Assembly (NCBI GenBank): GCA_965112735.1
Contig: OZ218950.1
Location: 5,456,001 to 5,520,000 of the forward strand
Length of the DNA: 64,000 nucleotides
Direction of reading: 5' to 3'
Origin: Phaeosaccion multiseriatum
Lineage: Eukaryota; Ochrophyta, other classes
The position numbers were made by a program, and so were the translations under genes. Positions 45,901-59,500 of the stretch are shown here, in pieces. Position 1 is the stretch's first letter. Every line of letters starts with the position of its first letter. The notes below the pieces were generated by a model. The model saw only the letters and a program-made list of their open reading frames with translations, did no database searches and was not told the DNA's origin.

Positions 45901-48900
45901 CTGGGCACCCCCCTCCTCACCTGCTCTTCCGACCACTTGTCTCTCTCCACTTGCTGCTCCATGAAGTCTGGCTTAGGCAGTGCGTCTGCCGTAAGCGCCT
46001 CTTGCTTCACCTCGAGCGTACCGTTCATCATGTCTTCTAAGGCGCGACGACCCATGTTGTCCCCGCTGGCCTCCTTCACGTCAAGACAAGGGCGTCAGTC
46101 AGTAAGGCACACGATCAAGAGCGAGGGGCTGTCACGTCGGAGCCAAGAAGGTGCCCCTTGGGTTCCGTCACTTTTGGCCGCGTCTCACCTCTTCCCGGCG
46201 CCGCCTCTCCTCTTCGGCCCTCCTCTTCCCCGCGCGCTTCTCCTCGCTTTCGTAGGGGCTTGAGCGCATCTCCTCGCTCACGTCAAATATCTTCTCGACT
46301 TGCTCGAGAGAGTTCCAAGAAGGCTGATAGAAGCCTTTGTCGCTATCGAGTTCGGCAATGACCCCTTTCAGCCTCTGATTGATGCCCTCAATCTTATCCA
46401 CCACGTCCTCCTTCTGGGAGTAGAGCAGTTTGACGTGTGCATTGAAGGCGATTCTCATCTCTGTCACCAGTTGCTGCAGGAGCACCACCTGCGTGCGCTT
46501 CTGTCGAGGTGTGCGCAGCGCGAGAGGAGGGTACAAGAGAGCCACAGAGGTGGTCGAGTCTTGCTCTCCGGCAGAGATGGCGGAAATGCTATAGACGGCA
46601 CATCGCACCACACCAGTCAGTGTACATGAGATTGGGGAGGGAGTGCGCAGGGAGCAACAACAGGGTGCAGCAGAATGAAACGTAAGTACGCACAGCAAGA
46701 GAAAAGACGGCTGTTACGGCTCGACTGGACTTGCCTCGGCTCCTCTAGCTTGTCTTCGTCGTCGTCTTCCTCGCCATCTTCGTCGTCGTCCTCCGGACCT
46801 CTCTTCTTGCCTCCCTTCTTGGCATCCGGCGCTGCCCTGCTGCCCTTCTGCCCTTTGCCAGACCCTCCTCCCGCGGCTGCGCTCGCCGCCTCTGCCCCTC
46901 CGCTGCGCAGGAACTTGACAATGTCCACTTCAGGGATAAGAAGGCCCTCGTTGAGCATCCACGAGATGTTGTTCGGCACCTCGTCAAGCAGGCCCGTCCA
47001 CGCTCGCAAGGCTGTGTACTTCCTGATACGTGAAGCGCAGAGTTCGTGCGCTACAGTGAGATACCCAACTAAATCAATCATCATGGGTAGGGAGAGTCCG
47101 GGACGGTTATGGGTAACGAGTATGTACTCAGTATGTGGGGGAAAGCAACAAGCGGCAGGGATCCCGGGGGAGGGGACTTGTCCCGAGGTCGGTCATGCCG
47201 CGCACTTACGCAATCAAACACTCAGGCTCTCACTCACCCCCTCCGAATGTCGCGCAGCTCCATGGCCCGCAGCCTCTTGGCCATGGTCACTCTGCGCTCC
47301 TCCTCCGGGCTCCTCTTGCGAATGGCGAAGCTGGCCACGCTGAGTCCCTCTCTCTGCAGCGCCATGACCTGCTGCTCCTGCGCCTCCATGGTGTCCCAGC
47401 ACTCCATCCGGATGCGGAGGGCGGCCAAGTCCTTCTTGACATTCTCCCTGTGCAGCTTGTCGCGCAAGTTGTCTGCAGCGACCTTGTTCTGGGCCATCTT
47501 CACATCCCTTCCGTCGAGATCGATCACGAACTCGGAACGCTCCATCTTCTCCTCGTCAGGGAGTCCCTGATAATCATCATCATGGAAGGCATGCAGTCAG
47601 TCTTTGATGCTTTCCCTTGGTTCGTCGCGACCGCCCCTTCCCTCCACTTACTTCATTGCGCTTGATGATCTTGTCCAGCCGATTCGCAAACTGAGACACG
47701 AGTCTCCTCTGTGCAAGCTTCGTCGGGTGCACTCCGTCCTCCAGCGCTGCAAGACACACGGGGCACAGAGGAGTACAGACTAAGCTGAGTGTGTTGCACG
47801 GAACACGGACGGTCTGCGCTGGAGACGGCGACTTCCAATGCTATGCACAGGCTTCGCTCACTCACCAGAGTACTTGTCCTCGTCGACGCTTTGGTTGGGT
47901 ATCTTCTCCTCTCGCAGCTTTAAGGCCCCGCCCCCCCCGCCCCCCCCTGCTGACTTGTCCCTCCAGGGTGACTGCCCCAAAACCTCTCTGGGGTCCTGTG
48001 CGCTGTCTGCCAGCAGGGACAAGTCAGTCACGAGCTCCTCGGGCACGTGGGAAAGCTCCACCCCTGTGCAAAACGAGTGCAAGCCGATGGGGCACATGCG
48101 ATGACGAATGAGTGGAGATGAAGCAGTGCAGGCAAGAGGGCGAAACACCGCCGTCTCCTAGCCAAGCAAGCGCTTACCCTCCAAGTCAAGACCAAAGAGC
48201 GTGCCGTCCAGCGATGTGCTGAACACCTTGCTTGAGTCCGGGCTGAAGGTCACGCTGATGACAGGCCCACTGTGCACCAAGGCGGTGTGGAACATCTCCA
48301 CCTGTTGCTCGTAGACGCGCCACAGCGACAACAGGCCGTCTGCCCCCCCAGTTGCAATGTAGTGCCCGTCAGGACTCACTGTCATCACCGCTGCACCCTG
48401 ATGACACGTAGAATCGACGAAGACGAAGAAAACTTGTCAGGGCAATGTGTTGGTTTTGCCAGCACATGCTGTCCAACCACAGACCATGTCGCTCACCTTC
48501 TGATGCGCTTCCAAGATGTCAAGCGGCAGGAGGGCCGGGGGGTCGCTCAGCGTTGCTCGGGCAGGCTGCCAAAGAGGGCGAGGAGAGCGAGAAGAGCAAG
48601 GAGAGCGCAGAGTGATAACTGTGTTCACTTGAAGCAAGCCCCCCCCCCCTCCCTACGCGTTGTATCGCACACCTCACCTTCTCCGGCAGCGCAGGCAGCA
48701 CTTGCAGCACGCGCATGGCCGATGAAACGGCGAAGAAGGGCCCCTCGGCGATCTGAGGATGCGTCACCATACCATGCAGCGGCGTCTCTGTCTGGAACAG
48801 CCACGACAGCTCCCTCGGCTCTCGGTTGCTCACGGCGTGTGGTGACACGATGGTGAGACAAGCCACAAGCTTGTCTTCCGTCGCAAAGACCAAGTTCTTG

Positions 48901-51140
48901 CCTCTCCACATTAGGGAGATGATGCCTCCTCCCCCCCCTACGACCGCTGGAGGGACTTCCCCGATGGCGACAACGTGGAAGTCTCCCGTGGGGGAGCCGA
49001 TATTCAACACATGCACCGACCTGTCCTCGGCACTGGCCACGGCCACCAGGGGGAGGCTCGGGTGGAAGGAGATGTGACTCACGGGGCCGCTGTACAGCTG
49101 CTCTCTCCATAGCGTCTTTATACACACGTCGTATGTCGAGGTTTGCTTCAGGTAAAGAATGTAGAACGCTCCGTGACACAGCCCTGCGGCCAAGATTGGC
49201 TGTGTGGGCGAGCCAGCTAGGGCACACACAGTAATGGGAAGCTTCGAAGCTTGCGGAGCTTTGAGGCTCTGAGTCTCCACACCGACACTGAACATGTTTC
49301 CGCTGGGAGACAGTGGGGAGGCGATGCCCCCTTCCTCCTCCGTGCTGCTGCCGGCGGCAGTGTCACTACTGGCGGCTGTATCACCAGGCTCCATGACGGT
49401 GCCGGAGTTTGCTTGCTTCGACACCTCGCTACTTCCAGTCGCATCACCCCCGCCGGCCGTGGGCACAACGTCAACAGTGAAGCGTCGAATTCCACATAGC
49501 TTGCCTCGCTCTGCCGACCACAGACGGATAGTGCCATCTTCTCCTCCAGACGCCACGAGCCCGGCCACCACCTCAGTTGCCGAAGCGTCCGTAATCTCCG
49601 GGCGGACAGAGGCCAGAGCTACGACACGCCCGCCATGGAAGCTGCGCAAGAGGTGCAACAATTGGGTGCGTGTGTTTCTTAGGGGAATGGAGAGCAGGAA
49701 GGGAAAGGGGATCAAGGAAGGGAAGGGAGACTCCTCCGGCTTCCTCCGTGCCCGAGGAGGACTGCTTTACCTGCGCAACTCGGTGATGCCCGTAGCAGGC
49801 AGATTCTTCTGGGTGGTGGGAGGGCTGTGCTTCTCGTAGTCCATGAGCACTGTGTGAAGGGTGCCGCCACGCGTGCCCACAACGAGTTTGTCAAACATGG
49901 GACTCGCAGACACAGCAACAACTTCAAAGGTTGCAGATGCCATCTCCGAAGCTGATCCAGCGGCGCTGCTACTGCTGCTGCCCCCGCCAATGCCAATGTG
50001 GACAGTGTAGTCAAAGATGGGTCCCGCAGATGGCGCCTTGTCGCTGACCGCCATCCAGCGCACCGCTCCATTGCGAGAAACAATCACCAAATGCGCCTTG
50101 GTGAGGACAAGTCCCACGGCCACTGCGCCCTTGCCGAAGAGACTGATGAGGTCCAGTTCTTGCACCACCTTTCCTGTCGTGCTGTCAAAGGCCACGAGTT
50201 GCCCCTTCTCGTTGCCCGCCCAAAGGTGGTCCTCAAGGCCCCACGTATGCGACACCCAAACGTCGTGCTTGCCGTCCCCCTGATTGACAACCTGCTCCAG
50301 CTCATCAGCATCCTCTTCCGAGGTTTTGCCGAGTCTCAATCCAGCTGTAGCGGCGGCCACGTCAGTCCCATTATTTCCGGTGTCGGCGGCGTTCTGGCCA
50401 GAGGTCTCTGGGAGGGAAGGAATCGCCCTCGTGCACGAGCAGATATGCTCGTCCACAAGGTCTCCTACTCTCCAAAAGTAGAGCCCACCCTTGCCCCCGG
50501 TCACGAGGTGATTGGCGTTCGCCGGATTGAAGCTCACAAAGGACATGGTCGCAGGCAAGACAACCTCCACAAGCTTGGACGACACCAGCATCGTGTCGTT
50601 GTCACCGTCTGCATTGTCGTCGCTCCCCGAGAGAGAGCCCGCGACACCACTTCCCTTCCCCGCTACGCTCCCCTTCCCCCCTGCCCCTCCTCTGCCCCCG
50701 CCGCCCTCCGCGGAGGAGCCAGGCGCTGCCGGGCTGGACTTGATGCTCCATACAGTCATAATATGGTCTGTACGATTACCAAAGGCCACCAGCCGACTCC
50801 CATCTCGGCAGAAAGCCGCATCAACGAAGCGCAGGCCCGTACCACCCTCCAGCGTGCCCCTAAGCCGCAGGTCGGGGTAGCTGTAAAGATGGATGGAAGG
50901 ATTCACCCGCCCTGACGGACACAGCGCCAGCCGAGAGGAGCGCCAATTGGACGTCACAGCACTAATGCCCGCCCATTCGTTCTCCTCCCAGATGTACAGC
51001 CCATCCCCGTCCCCCTTGTCCGGGAGAAGATGCGTAACTCGAGCTGCACTGCCGAAGCAGTACATGATACTGCTTTCATCTACAAAGCACAGGTTTGTAC
51101 CGGGGTAAGCCAATGCCCGGGAGGGCACTAGCCGCGCCAT
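42948..51140 (-). CDS. CFAP44: CFAP44-like WD-repeat/coiled-coil flagellar protein
   Basis: Axonemal protein tied to inner dynein arms. Nineteen exons in frame give about 1,937 residues (human about 1,850). Exon limits, 5' to 3': 51140-49771, 49641-48678, 48565-48497, 48397-48178, 48063-47866, 47746-47652, 47566-47238, 47022-46731, 46500-46189, 46073-45921, 45766-45629, 45520-45345, 45205-44910, 44751-44462, 44299-44152, 44064-43823, 43727-43585, 43501-43198, 43022-42948. Residues 1-850 are WD-type blades ('LRGTLEGGTGLRFVDAAF', 'SFHGGRVVALASV', 'MTVSPDGHYIATGGADGLLS'). The rest is coiled coil with 'RALEDMMNGTLEVK', 'LHLLRVTKKLQ' and the C-terminal 'ELDRLRQRTFPSF'. An AATAAA lies about 100 nt after the stop. 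The related CFAP43 cannot be excluded. The last exon may have an alternative splice at GAA|gtgagt. Confidence 0.75.
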
Positions 51141-51546
51141 CGCTCCCTCGCTCCCTCGTTATGTGCTACTGGCGTGAGGGAGAGCGCCAAAGAGTGCCCC
51201 GCCGCCGTTTCAGCCGTTACAAAATCATTGACATACTCTTTACTTTATTTTTTGCGCCAAACCCGCCCTCAGGAGGGAGCCGGCGACAGGTGCAATGCAC
51301 TGCCCCAGTCACTCCAATCAGGCGCTGAGCTCGTCGAAATACGGCAGGAGGCATGACGGTATCTTTGGTACAGGACCTGTGGCCCGCTTCGCTTTTGCTG
51401 GCTTCGTCCCAGCCTATCTCGAGCCTCATCAGCATCGCTTGGGAAGGCAAATGATCGAAGCGGACTGGGCAGCCCAGGTGATGGATCGGTGTGGTGTGGC
51501 TGTCTTCTATTTTGCTGCGAAGTGAAGCTGCAGGCCGACACCTCTG

Positions 51547-52872
51547 ATGGTCGTGTTGTGTCATGCCCTCGTCCCAAAGGTACTCGCCGGAATAAAGGCA
51601 GATCACGCCGAAATGGTCAGCGAAGGGCTGCATGCAGAGCACGCTGACGTCAATTGCCAAGTGGAAGGGAGTGAGGAAGGCTGCGCGTACTCCTACGCAA
51701 ACGCGGTATGGGCTTATGATGGGGTGGGGGGCACTCCCTGCTGCTTTCGTCCCCCTTACCCTCGGCGCCCCATTCCTCCTTCTCGACCAATAGGCCATTT
51801 TTACAGAGGAGCAGGTCGAGGCAGTGGGAGAGTCTCTCAAAGCTTCAGCGAGAGAGAGAGTGCAGCGTGATAAACGCTTCATAACGGCGGCTGAAATGCA
51901 GAAGGTGGATGAGGGCTTGGATAACATCGCGCGATACGCCCGCACCAGCGTGTCGCGGGTCGTAGTGGTAAGTTCTATGCCTGTCTTTTTCCTTTCCCTC
52001 CCGCCCTTCATGCTGTTCCCTGACTTGCCAACACACCTTCCTTTCCCTGCATTCAGGGGGATACAGGCATGACTTTATGTATCCGCTTTGGAAGCATCAT
52101 AGCAGCGGGAGTCTTCTTGGACGAGAATGCCGATCCCACCATTCAGAATAAGGAGGGGCAGGATGCAATCGATATCCTGAAGGTGGGTGACCCTCTCCTC
52201 ACTGCTGTGCACGGACACTGTTACAATCTTACAAGCCCCAGAGCCTCAAGAGCCCTCTCACCCATCGTGCCGTGAGCAGGAAAACTACACTCTGCTCGAG
52301 CGATTTTTGCAGCGCATCGCAGAGCTTCGCGCGCAGCGTACGTCAACTTTCTTGCCGGACCTCACGGCAGAGGAGCTCGAGATCGTGTCGAAGGAGGATA
52401 ATGTCCTCGACAAGTGCGACACGTACAAGCGCTTCGTCGAGGAGTTGGTGGAGCACGTGGAAGATAGGTAGGGTTGGGGCGTTACATTCGAGGCATGTCT
52501 GCGGCCAGAAGCGACAGAGACCCTGCCTGGAGCCTACTGAAGAGGACTAACCCGAGCGTTCGATTGCTCTCCTTCCCACAGGCTCCAAGCCATACCTGGC
52601 CTCAGCACCCAAGCGCACGCGAGCAAGATCATGGGGATTGAGTTTGACCCCCACAACAGGTGAAGCACGCACCGAAGAGAATCATGCTGTGAGACTCATG
52701 GGGAAGTTCTGATTGATTTTGGCTCTCCCCCCTCTTGCTGCTGCTTCTAACCTGGAGACGGGAGATCGACTTGGAGGACACCTTTCGCAAACATCTTGCC
52801 TCGCTTCGGGACATACTGGGCCCTGATGGCTCGCTCCCTCACGATGAAGACTCTTCATCTGGTCATTGGTGA
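51547..52872 (+). CDS. orphan protein with an ankyrin-like repeat
   Basis: Six candidate exons (51547 or 51613 to 51705, 51794-51967, 52057-52182, 52280-52467, 52582-52659, 52758-52872) splice in frame at clean GT-AG sites, giving about 258-280 residues. The start is unsure and upstream exons may exist. The first part is helical ('EEQVEAVGESLKASARERVQ'). Exon 3 encodes 'AGVFLDENADPTIQNKEG', a single ankyrin-like unit (usual pattern LLxxGADPxxxNxxGxTALDIA). The rest is charged helix ('LERFLQRIAELRAQRTSTF', 'YKRFVEELVEHVEDRLQ'). It lies head-to-head with the CFAP44-like gene. Function unknown. Confidence 0.5.
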
Positions 52873-53560
52873 TTATGGCAGAAAGGTAGGGAAAGTCCTT
52901 TCTCCTTTCACGAGCAGAGTGAGTCGATGGGCGACACTTGCTATCGTATGGGGAGGAGAGAGTCTACCAGAAACACGGACATGATCGTGTACCCAGGCAC
53001 CCACAGGCCTCGGTCAGCTCGAGAGACCAATGACGAGCCAGACAACGACGCAGGCTGCGCCTTTGCGCGGAATGGTAGCCTACCCACCCCAGAGGGACGT
53101 GGGAAGAAGCAAATACTGTACGCCCTGGACTGGCCGGGGGTCAGGGCAGGGTAAGCCACGCAGAGCCCAGACCAGAGCTTCCGCGAACCCCCGCTGCTGC
53201 CCGGGTGAAGAGGCGAAGAGCCGTGTTATGGGGTGAAGGATAAAGGGGAAGGGGAAGGGCCGTATGCTCCGCTGCGCAACGGGCACACAAGCTTCCAGCT
53301 ACCTCGTACCAGTCCACCAAGAGAAGCAGCGGGCCAATCTCTGAGATTGCCCAGGGTACCACTCGAAGTAAGATAGACGTGTCGAGCTACACTCGGTGGG
53401 TGACATTGGAGCTCTGCCCTCCCTCCCCAAGGGGCAACAGGGAGTTACTTGTCTATACTCAAAAATACAATGCCCCTACAACACGCACGTTACTCTTCTG
53501 TTCTCTCAACAAAAGCCCCTCATGAGACGAAGCTCTGAACCTCCTGGAGCACTCAGTCAA
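52873..53560. other. intergenic region without a recognised gene
   Basis: The 3' ends of the ankyrin-like gene (+) and DNA2 (-) meet here. Only short non-conserved ORFs were seen. Confidence 0.6.
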
Positions 53561-56500
53561 TTAATCGCTGCTTATCTGTGCTGCCTCTTGCGAGATCTCA
53601 CGCAGCATCGCATGCTTGGGTCGGTTCAGGACCCCCCCTCCAGCAGTCGCAGGAACCCTTGTCCGAGCACCGCTCGTGCCGCCGGCGGTGGGGCGAGGGG
53701 ACGGTTTCGGCTTCGGTAACAGAGCCGGGTACATGGAGTGTGCGCCCCTCGGGAGAGTGTATATCCATTCCTGACGCCGCAACAGGCCCGTGAGAGAAGA
53801 GAGGAAGGCCTGTGGAAAGGGGATCGACAGATGAACGAAGGCTTGAGCCGACACTTCGCTTAGAGTGAAACCTTGGTAGAATCGCTTCTTACTTACCCCG
53901 TGCTCGAGGGTGCTGAGAGAGCCCACCAAAAGGAGTTTCTGCTTGGCGCGCGAGAGCGCAACGTTGATGCGCGTCCAGTCTCGGAGCAGATTTCCCACGT
54001 TTCCCGCATCGTTGGAGCGGACAAGGGAGACTGTGCGAAGGGGGCCAACGCAAAAGGGACGCAAAGATACGTGCACTGCATGAGGAGGTGGCCTTCCCGA
54101 ACTCGTCCTTGACGACAAGTGCAAGCCGTCGCACAGTGCACGCTCCGATGAACTTACCTAGGATGACATCCTTGTCCCGTCCTTGGTACTTGTCAATGGT
54201 GTTGAACTCCACCCCAGGATAGAGCGCTGCGCTCGCTTCAAACGCTCTCACCTGCGAGCGGTAGGGGCAGATCACACCAATGGCGTCCCCATCCAGGCCT
54301 GGAGAGCAAAAGCAATAAAAAGCAAGAGGATGAACAAAGGACCACCGGTGCCAGGGCGTTGTGGACAGTTGTGTAGCTACCTGCCCGCAGGAGTCCACTG
54401 ACGCACAACAGGATGATGTCCAGCTCTGCGCGATTGACAAGGGACCCTCGCGATGCTCCTCTCTTGCCGTGTCGTCCCGCCACCCCAACGCCCGGAGGAT
54501 CACAACCTCCTCCTCCTCCTCCTCCTCCTCCTCCTCCCGCTTCACTCCCTGGTCGGGGTACGCCTTGCTTTTGCTCTAGAGAGCAGAATCGTCCTCCTTG
54601 TGCGGCTCCTTCCCCTTCTCCGTAAGAGAGCGCGTCTGTGTCCATAAACACCACTCTGAGAAGAATAGACAAGAGAAAAAGGTGTGCGTGTAAGATACGA
54701 TGGACAGGATGAGGCGCTTCATGATTGTGGAGGATCCGGAACACTGGGCATACTACTCTATCCCACTCACCTCTTGCCAGGCTCAAGGACATCCTTCAGC
54801 CAGTGTTGCTGCTCTACGCCGCTCAGCACGGCCGGAGGAAGCAGGTTCTCTGGAGAGGGCAGAAGGAGGCACCGCTGGGCTACCTGCGAGTTGCGAGTCC
54901 GCAAAGTCGAAGGGCAGTTGAGCGGTCTGTTGAGCTCCGAAGGAGAAGTGCGGTCGGTAAGTTGAGTGATCCACCCGCCCGTACCTTTGCATTGCCACAC
55001 TTGAGCGCGTTGCAGTAGATGAGCTGGTTGCAGAGCGACATGATGTCACTGTTCATGCGGTACTGGTACGACAAGTGCTGTGCACCGCGAGGGAAATGAG
55101 GGAGGGGCATCTTGAGCGGAGAGCAATGAACAAAGGAAGGCACATACTTCCCCGCCCCCCTAAACCGAACCTGCAGAGCGGAGGGGTGTGTTTCTGAAAG
55201 CCTCCGGAAGAGGGACACATTCATGCCCTCCTCCTGCGCCTCTTCGTTGCTGACGAGCGGGGGCAGCTGGTAGTGGTCTCCAACGAGCACGAACACGTCG
55301 GCGCTGCGCAGAGGCCCGAGTACTGTGGGCTGCGAGATTTGCCCGGCTTCGTCCACGATGCACACATCGAAGTTCCTCTTGCCGAACAGAGGGTGGCGGA
55401 TCCCGAGACATGTCACTCCGACGACCTTGTGCGCGATCCAAAGCAAGCAAGCAAGCAAAAGTCAGGATGAGCTCGCTGGCCAAGCTAACATGTCTACCAC
55501 ACCCTCACACCCCAGCCCCTCTCTCACCTTGGCACGCATCAAGACCTCGTGGTACTCTGTGGTGGTCTCGAGCGTCTCCCCAAGGAGGCAGTGCTTGACT
55601 CCCGGGTGCACGCTGCCGACATTGCCGATGCGCAGGCAAGGCACCCCCTCCTCCAGGAGCTTGAGCAGCAAGTTGTCCACTCCGCTGTGCGTGTATGAGG
55701 TGATGAGCACGGACTGGCCGCGCGCCACGAGGAGCCGAGTGAGGTAGGCGATCGTTGTTGTTTTACCGGTGCCTGTGGAGTGGGGCGGGAGGTAGGAAGT
55801 GGAGTGAGGCATCGCTGCAACCAACCTCTCCGTCCGAATCTGTTGGCTCCTTGACCTTGACGTGAACCATTCGTTACCCGTTACCCGTTACCTACCTGGC
55901 ATACCCAGCAGCAAGGCGTAGTCTCTTGCGCTGAGCACCTTCCTGACGGCGGCCCGTTGGTCCTCATTAAGCACCTCGTCGAACTCTCTCCTGAGCTTGG
56001 CCTTGGCCGCCTCCGACTGTAACTGTGCCGAGTCGGACGGGTCTCTCCTCACCCATGACGCCAAGGAGCCGCTCGCCGCGAAGAGGCCTTTGAAAGGGCC
56101 AAATTGTGGTGTGTCAAGATCCACCACGAGCCTCCGGCGCTTCTCGTCTCCCTGCCGCTGCTCCTCTTCGACAGAGCGCTCCGAACTGCCTGGTCTAGCC
56201 GCCCCCCTGTCGGCCGCGGAGAGAGCAGCAGAGCTCTTGGGCGTGGGGCCAACCATCAGCCTGGCCAGGTTGTGGCGCATGAGGCTGATGCCTGCCGTAA
56301 ACTCGTCCTTGTCGATGCGGAAAAGAATGCGCCGATTGATATCTACTACGGTATCCAACCCGCTCGAGACAGCACCTGCACCTATGTCTTCCACATCGGA
56401 AGAGACTCTGTAGGGCTGCACACTGCCAGTAGCTGACAACATGGGCACCTGCAAGATTCGACTGCTCTTGAGTTCAATGGTGCTGGAAGACAGGGCACTG

Positions 56501-59500
56501 ATTTGAGTACTCAGAAGGCAGAAGTGGCGATGCGGAGACCCGAGCTCCAACCCCCCAGCGCTGGTGCTGCTCGCTGACCGAGAGGCGTGACACACACTGC
56601 CCTCTGCGCTTACGATGACCCGGTCCCCGACAGAGAGCTTGAAGCTATCAAGAGGTGGGGGGCTTATCTGTGCATCACTCCCCCCACCCCCATCCTCCTG
56701 CGGCCGCGACACAGGACTCCGACGGAACGTGTGCACATACATGCCCTCTCCCTCTGCCTCAATCCCACTCAGCTGTAGAGACGCCACGCACATGCCTTCG
56801 TTGCGTGGAGCGAGGGGGGGGGAGGGGGTGCGAGCGGGAGGGGGGGGGGGGGGTAATCGTCATGTGAAGGATGTGCGCTGCTGTGCGCATGTTCAATCCT
56901 CTTCACACCTGTTTTCGCCTCCCTCATGGGGCCGGACTGCTGCCACACGCTCCGCCTCAGACTCTCCCCCACTTGCCCCTCGAGGTCGACCATGCGGTCC
57001 CACTGGCTGAAGTACAGGAGGTGCGACGGCTTCAGATGCCCCACCTGTACATTGCGAGAAGGGAGGAGCGTCAGTCCCTCGCGGATTAAGCGGGAGACGA
57101 CGAGCCACTCACAGCCTTCCTCCCTTCCCTCCCTCCCCACCTTCTCGTCGTAGTCCTGCTCCTTGAGTCCACTGGTCTCAAGGCTGCCCCCCTCCAAGCT
57201 CCTGCTCAACACCAAATAGCTCCTGTCAGCCAAAACAGGGCTAATGAGACTCGCCGGCCGACATGTCACTCACTCACTCACCTGTGGTACAGCATGCACT
57301 CTGTGTTCTGGAAGCACCTCGCACACGCGAAGGCATCTTTAATAACAGGCGGCAGGACGAGGCCCGTGCCCACCCCCTGCAGCCTCAAGCTCACGATGCT
57401 CATCTTGAAGAGCGAGGACGCGTGTCGGTTGCGAGCCATGAGCAGCGAGCGCACTTCGCTCCACTGGGGCTCGACAATGTCCACTTGCACGTCGCCTTCC
57501 CCCAAATACACGAGCAGGCCGGAGGTGCTCGTCTTGCTCTGTCCGTACCTGCCCTGCAGCATTAGCGTGTAGAGCATCACCTGGCAGAGAAAGAAAGGTG
57601 TTTCTACTCAGTCAATCGCCATTCGGGTCAAGACAAAGAAGAGAGCAGGGGCTCTTGGGCAGGGGCTCGTGCTCACCTGCGCTCGGTGTGCCGCTTGACC
57701 CATGGCACTCTTCTTGCCGGTCTTGAGCTCAAGGGGCATGACCACGAGACGCTCCTCAGCAGACAGAGACAGACTTGGGCCCTGCTGTAGACTCTGCTTT
57801 GGGGGGTGGTGCTCCTGAGCGCCTTTCCCGAGAGCCTGGCGCTGCTGCTGCTGGGGAACACACATACTGCCTGCTGGGTTCGCAGTACATAACGCACAGG
57901 GGTAATCAGAGAGAAGAGATGAGGCGACTGAAGAGGAAGGTCTATCCATCTCTCGAGGCAAGAAGCACGGCCCCCACTCACCACTCTTGCTGTTCTCCTT
58001 GTGCTGCAGCACCGGCGGCATATCCAATACCCTGCCCCTTCTAAGCCGGACCGTTACGGTGGCGTCGAGGAAGCCCTTCATCCCAAACGTCGTGCTCCAA
58101 ATGTTCTCCTCCACAGCCACGAGGGTGGCGAGCTGGACTGTCGTGCACGGCCTTCCTCGAAGCCTCTCTGGCGCTAGCTTGGAAGCTGTGGCACTCGAAC
58201 CAAACCCCCTCGCCTCCTTCCCTCCGCTGTTGCAAGGTTAGCGTGTGGGCAGCGACCGCTTTAAGACATACATGAATAAAGAGCACGACACACAAGAGCG
58301 GGCCTCACCTCAGCTGCACCCCCTCCCCCGTGAATGCAGTGGTGAAGGTGACGATGGCAGGTATGACGGAGCAGAGTTCCTGCTTGGCGGTGACATCATC
58401 CAAGCCTGCCGTGTAAATGGTCTCCAAGTTGCGACGGATCACTCCATCTGCCTCTCCCGTCAACTTGTCTCGGAGTGTGTGGCAATCTCCCCCTCCCCCT
58501 CCCCCCGGCGGTGAAGCTCCCAAAGCAAGGCCCTTTTGGAAGAGCTCGTGCTTGAGAATGCCCATGACAGCGGCCCGCCCCCCCGAGGAAAGTGAAGGCA
58601 GCCGACTCTTCAGGACCTGCTTGAACAGTACAACAGACAAGGACTGAGAGAAAGACAGTGGAAAGACAGTGCTCCAACACTACGAGAGAAGGCATCAGTT
58701 GTGAGAAAGAGTCCCACTCAGCTTCCGACGCACCACCCCGCGCCATACACACAAGCACGCACACACACACACACACACACCAACAAACACGCACCGCAGA
58801 TCTGTCGCAACCCACGGAGTCAGAGACTCGGCTCGGCGACACGAGAATGTCAGGAATTACAACGAGAAGGTTGTGTTCATTGTCCACCACCAAGTCCGTT
58901 TGGGCTGAAGCCAGCTCGCCGCCCTTCCTACTCTCCAGCGGCATGCACACGACGTGTACCATGTCTCCGGGGTCCACGGAAGAGTTGTACCAATCGCCCC
59001 TCAAGACGATGGTCTGCAAGAGGGTTAAGGCATATATATGCATAGGAGAGGACATTTAAGGGGACTGTGCCATCACACAAACTCGACACAAGGGTCGCTC
59101 GTGCATGGCCCACTTCAAACCACCTCCCTCCTCTCCATCGGCGGAAGCAGTCACCCTCACGGCTCTGCCATGAAGTCACTCACCCGCCTCCTGCCGCCCA
59201 AGTCACCGGGCCCATCCTCTCGGTGTTGCTGACGCACCACGCCCCCTCCCCCCACGAGGTCGGCGATGCTGCTCCCCTGAGCCATACGCTCCTCGAAGCA
59301 CGCCATTCGGACCTCTCTCCTCGCTCCGTCTCTCACTACCTCCAGCACCAAGAACCTTGCGAAGCTTACACTGCAGCTCCCCTCCTCAAGAGAGGGCTCT
59401 GCCAGGCGCTTACGCGCTTGCGTGTTTAAGGGTCGCTGGCCAAGGCCACCATCCCCAGTCCCCCCCCCCCCTGGGCGAAGAGGAGCATCTGGATTCAAAG

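Noticed and set aside
51217-52011. 264-codon minus-strand ORF opposite the ankyrin-like gene
   Set aside because: It has open length but no homology. The plus strand offers six exons with matching splice phases, so the minus frame is probably a shadow, though the region 51,217-51,546 remains unresolved.
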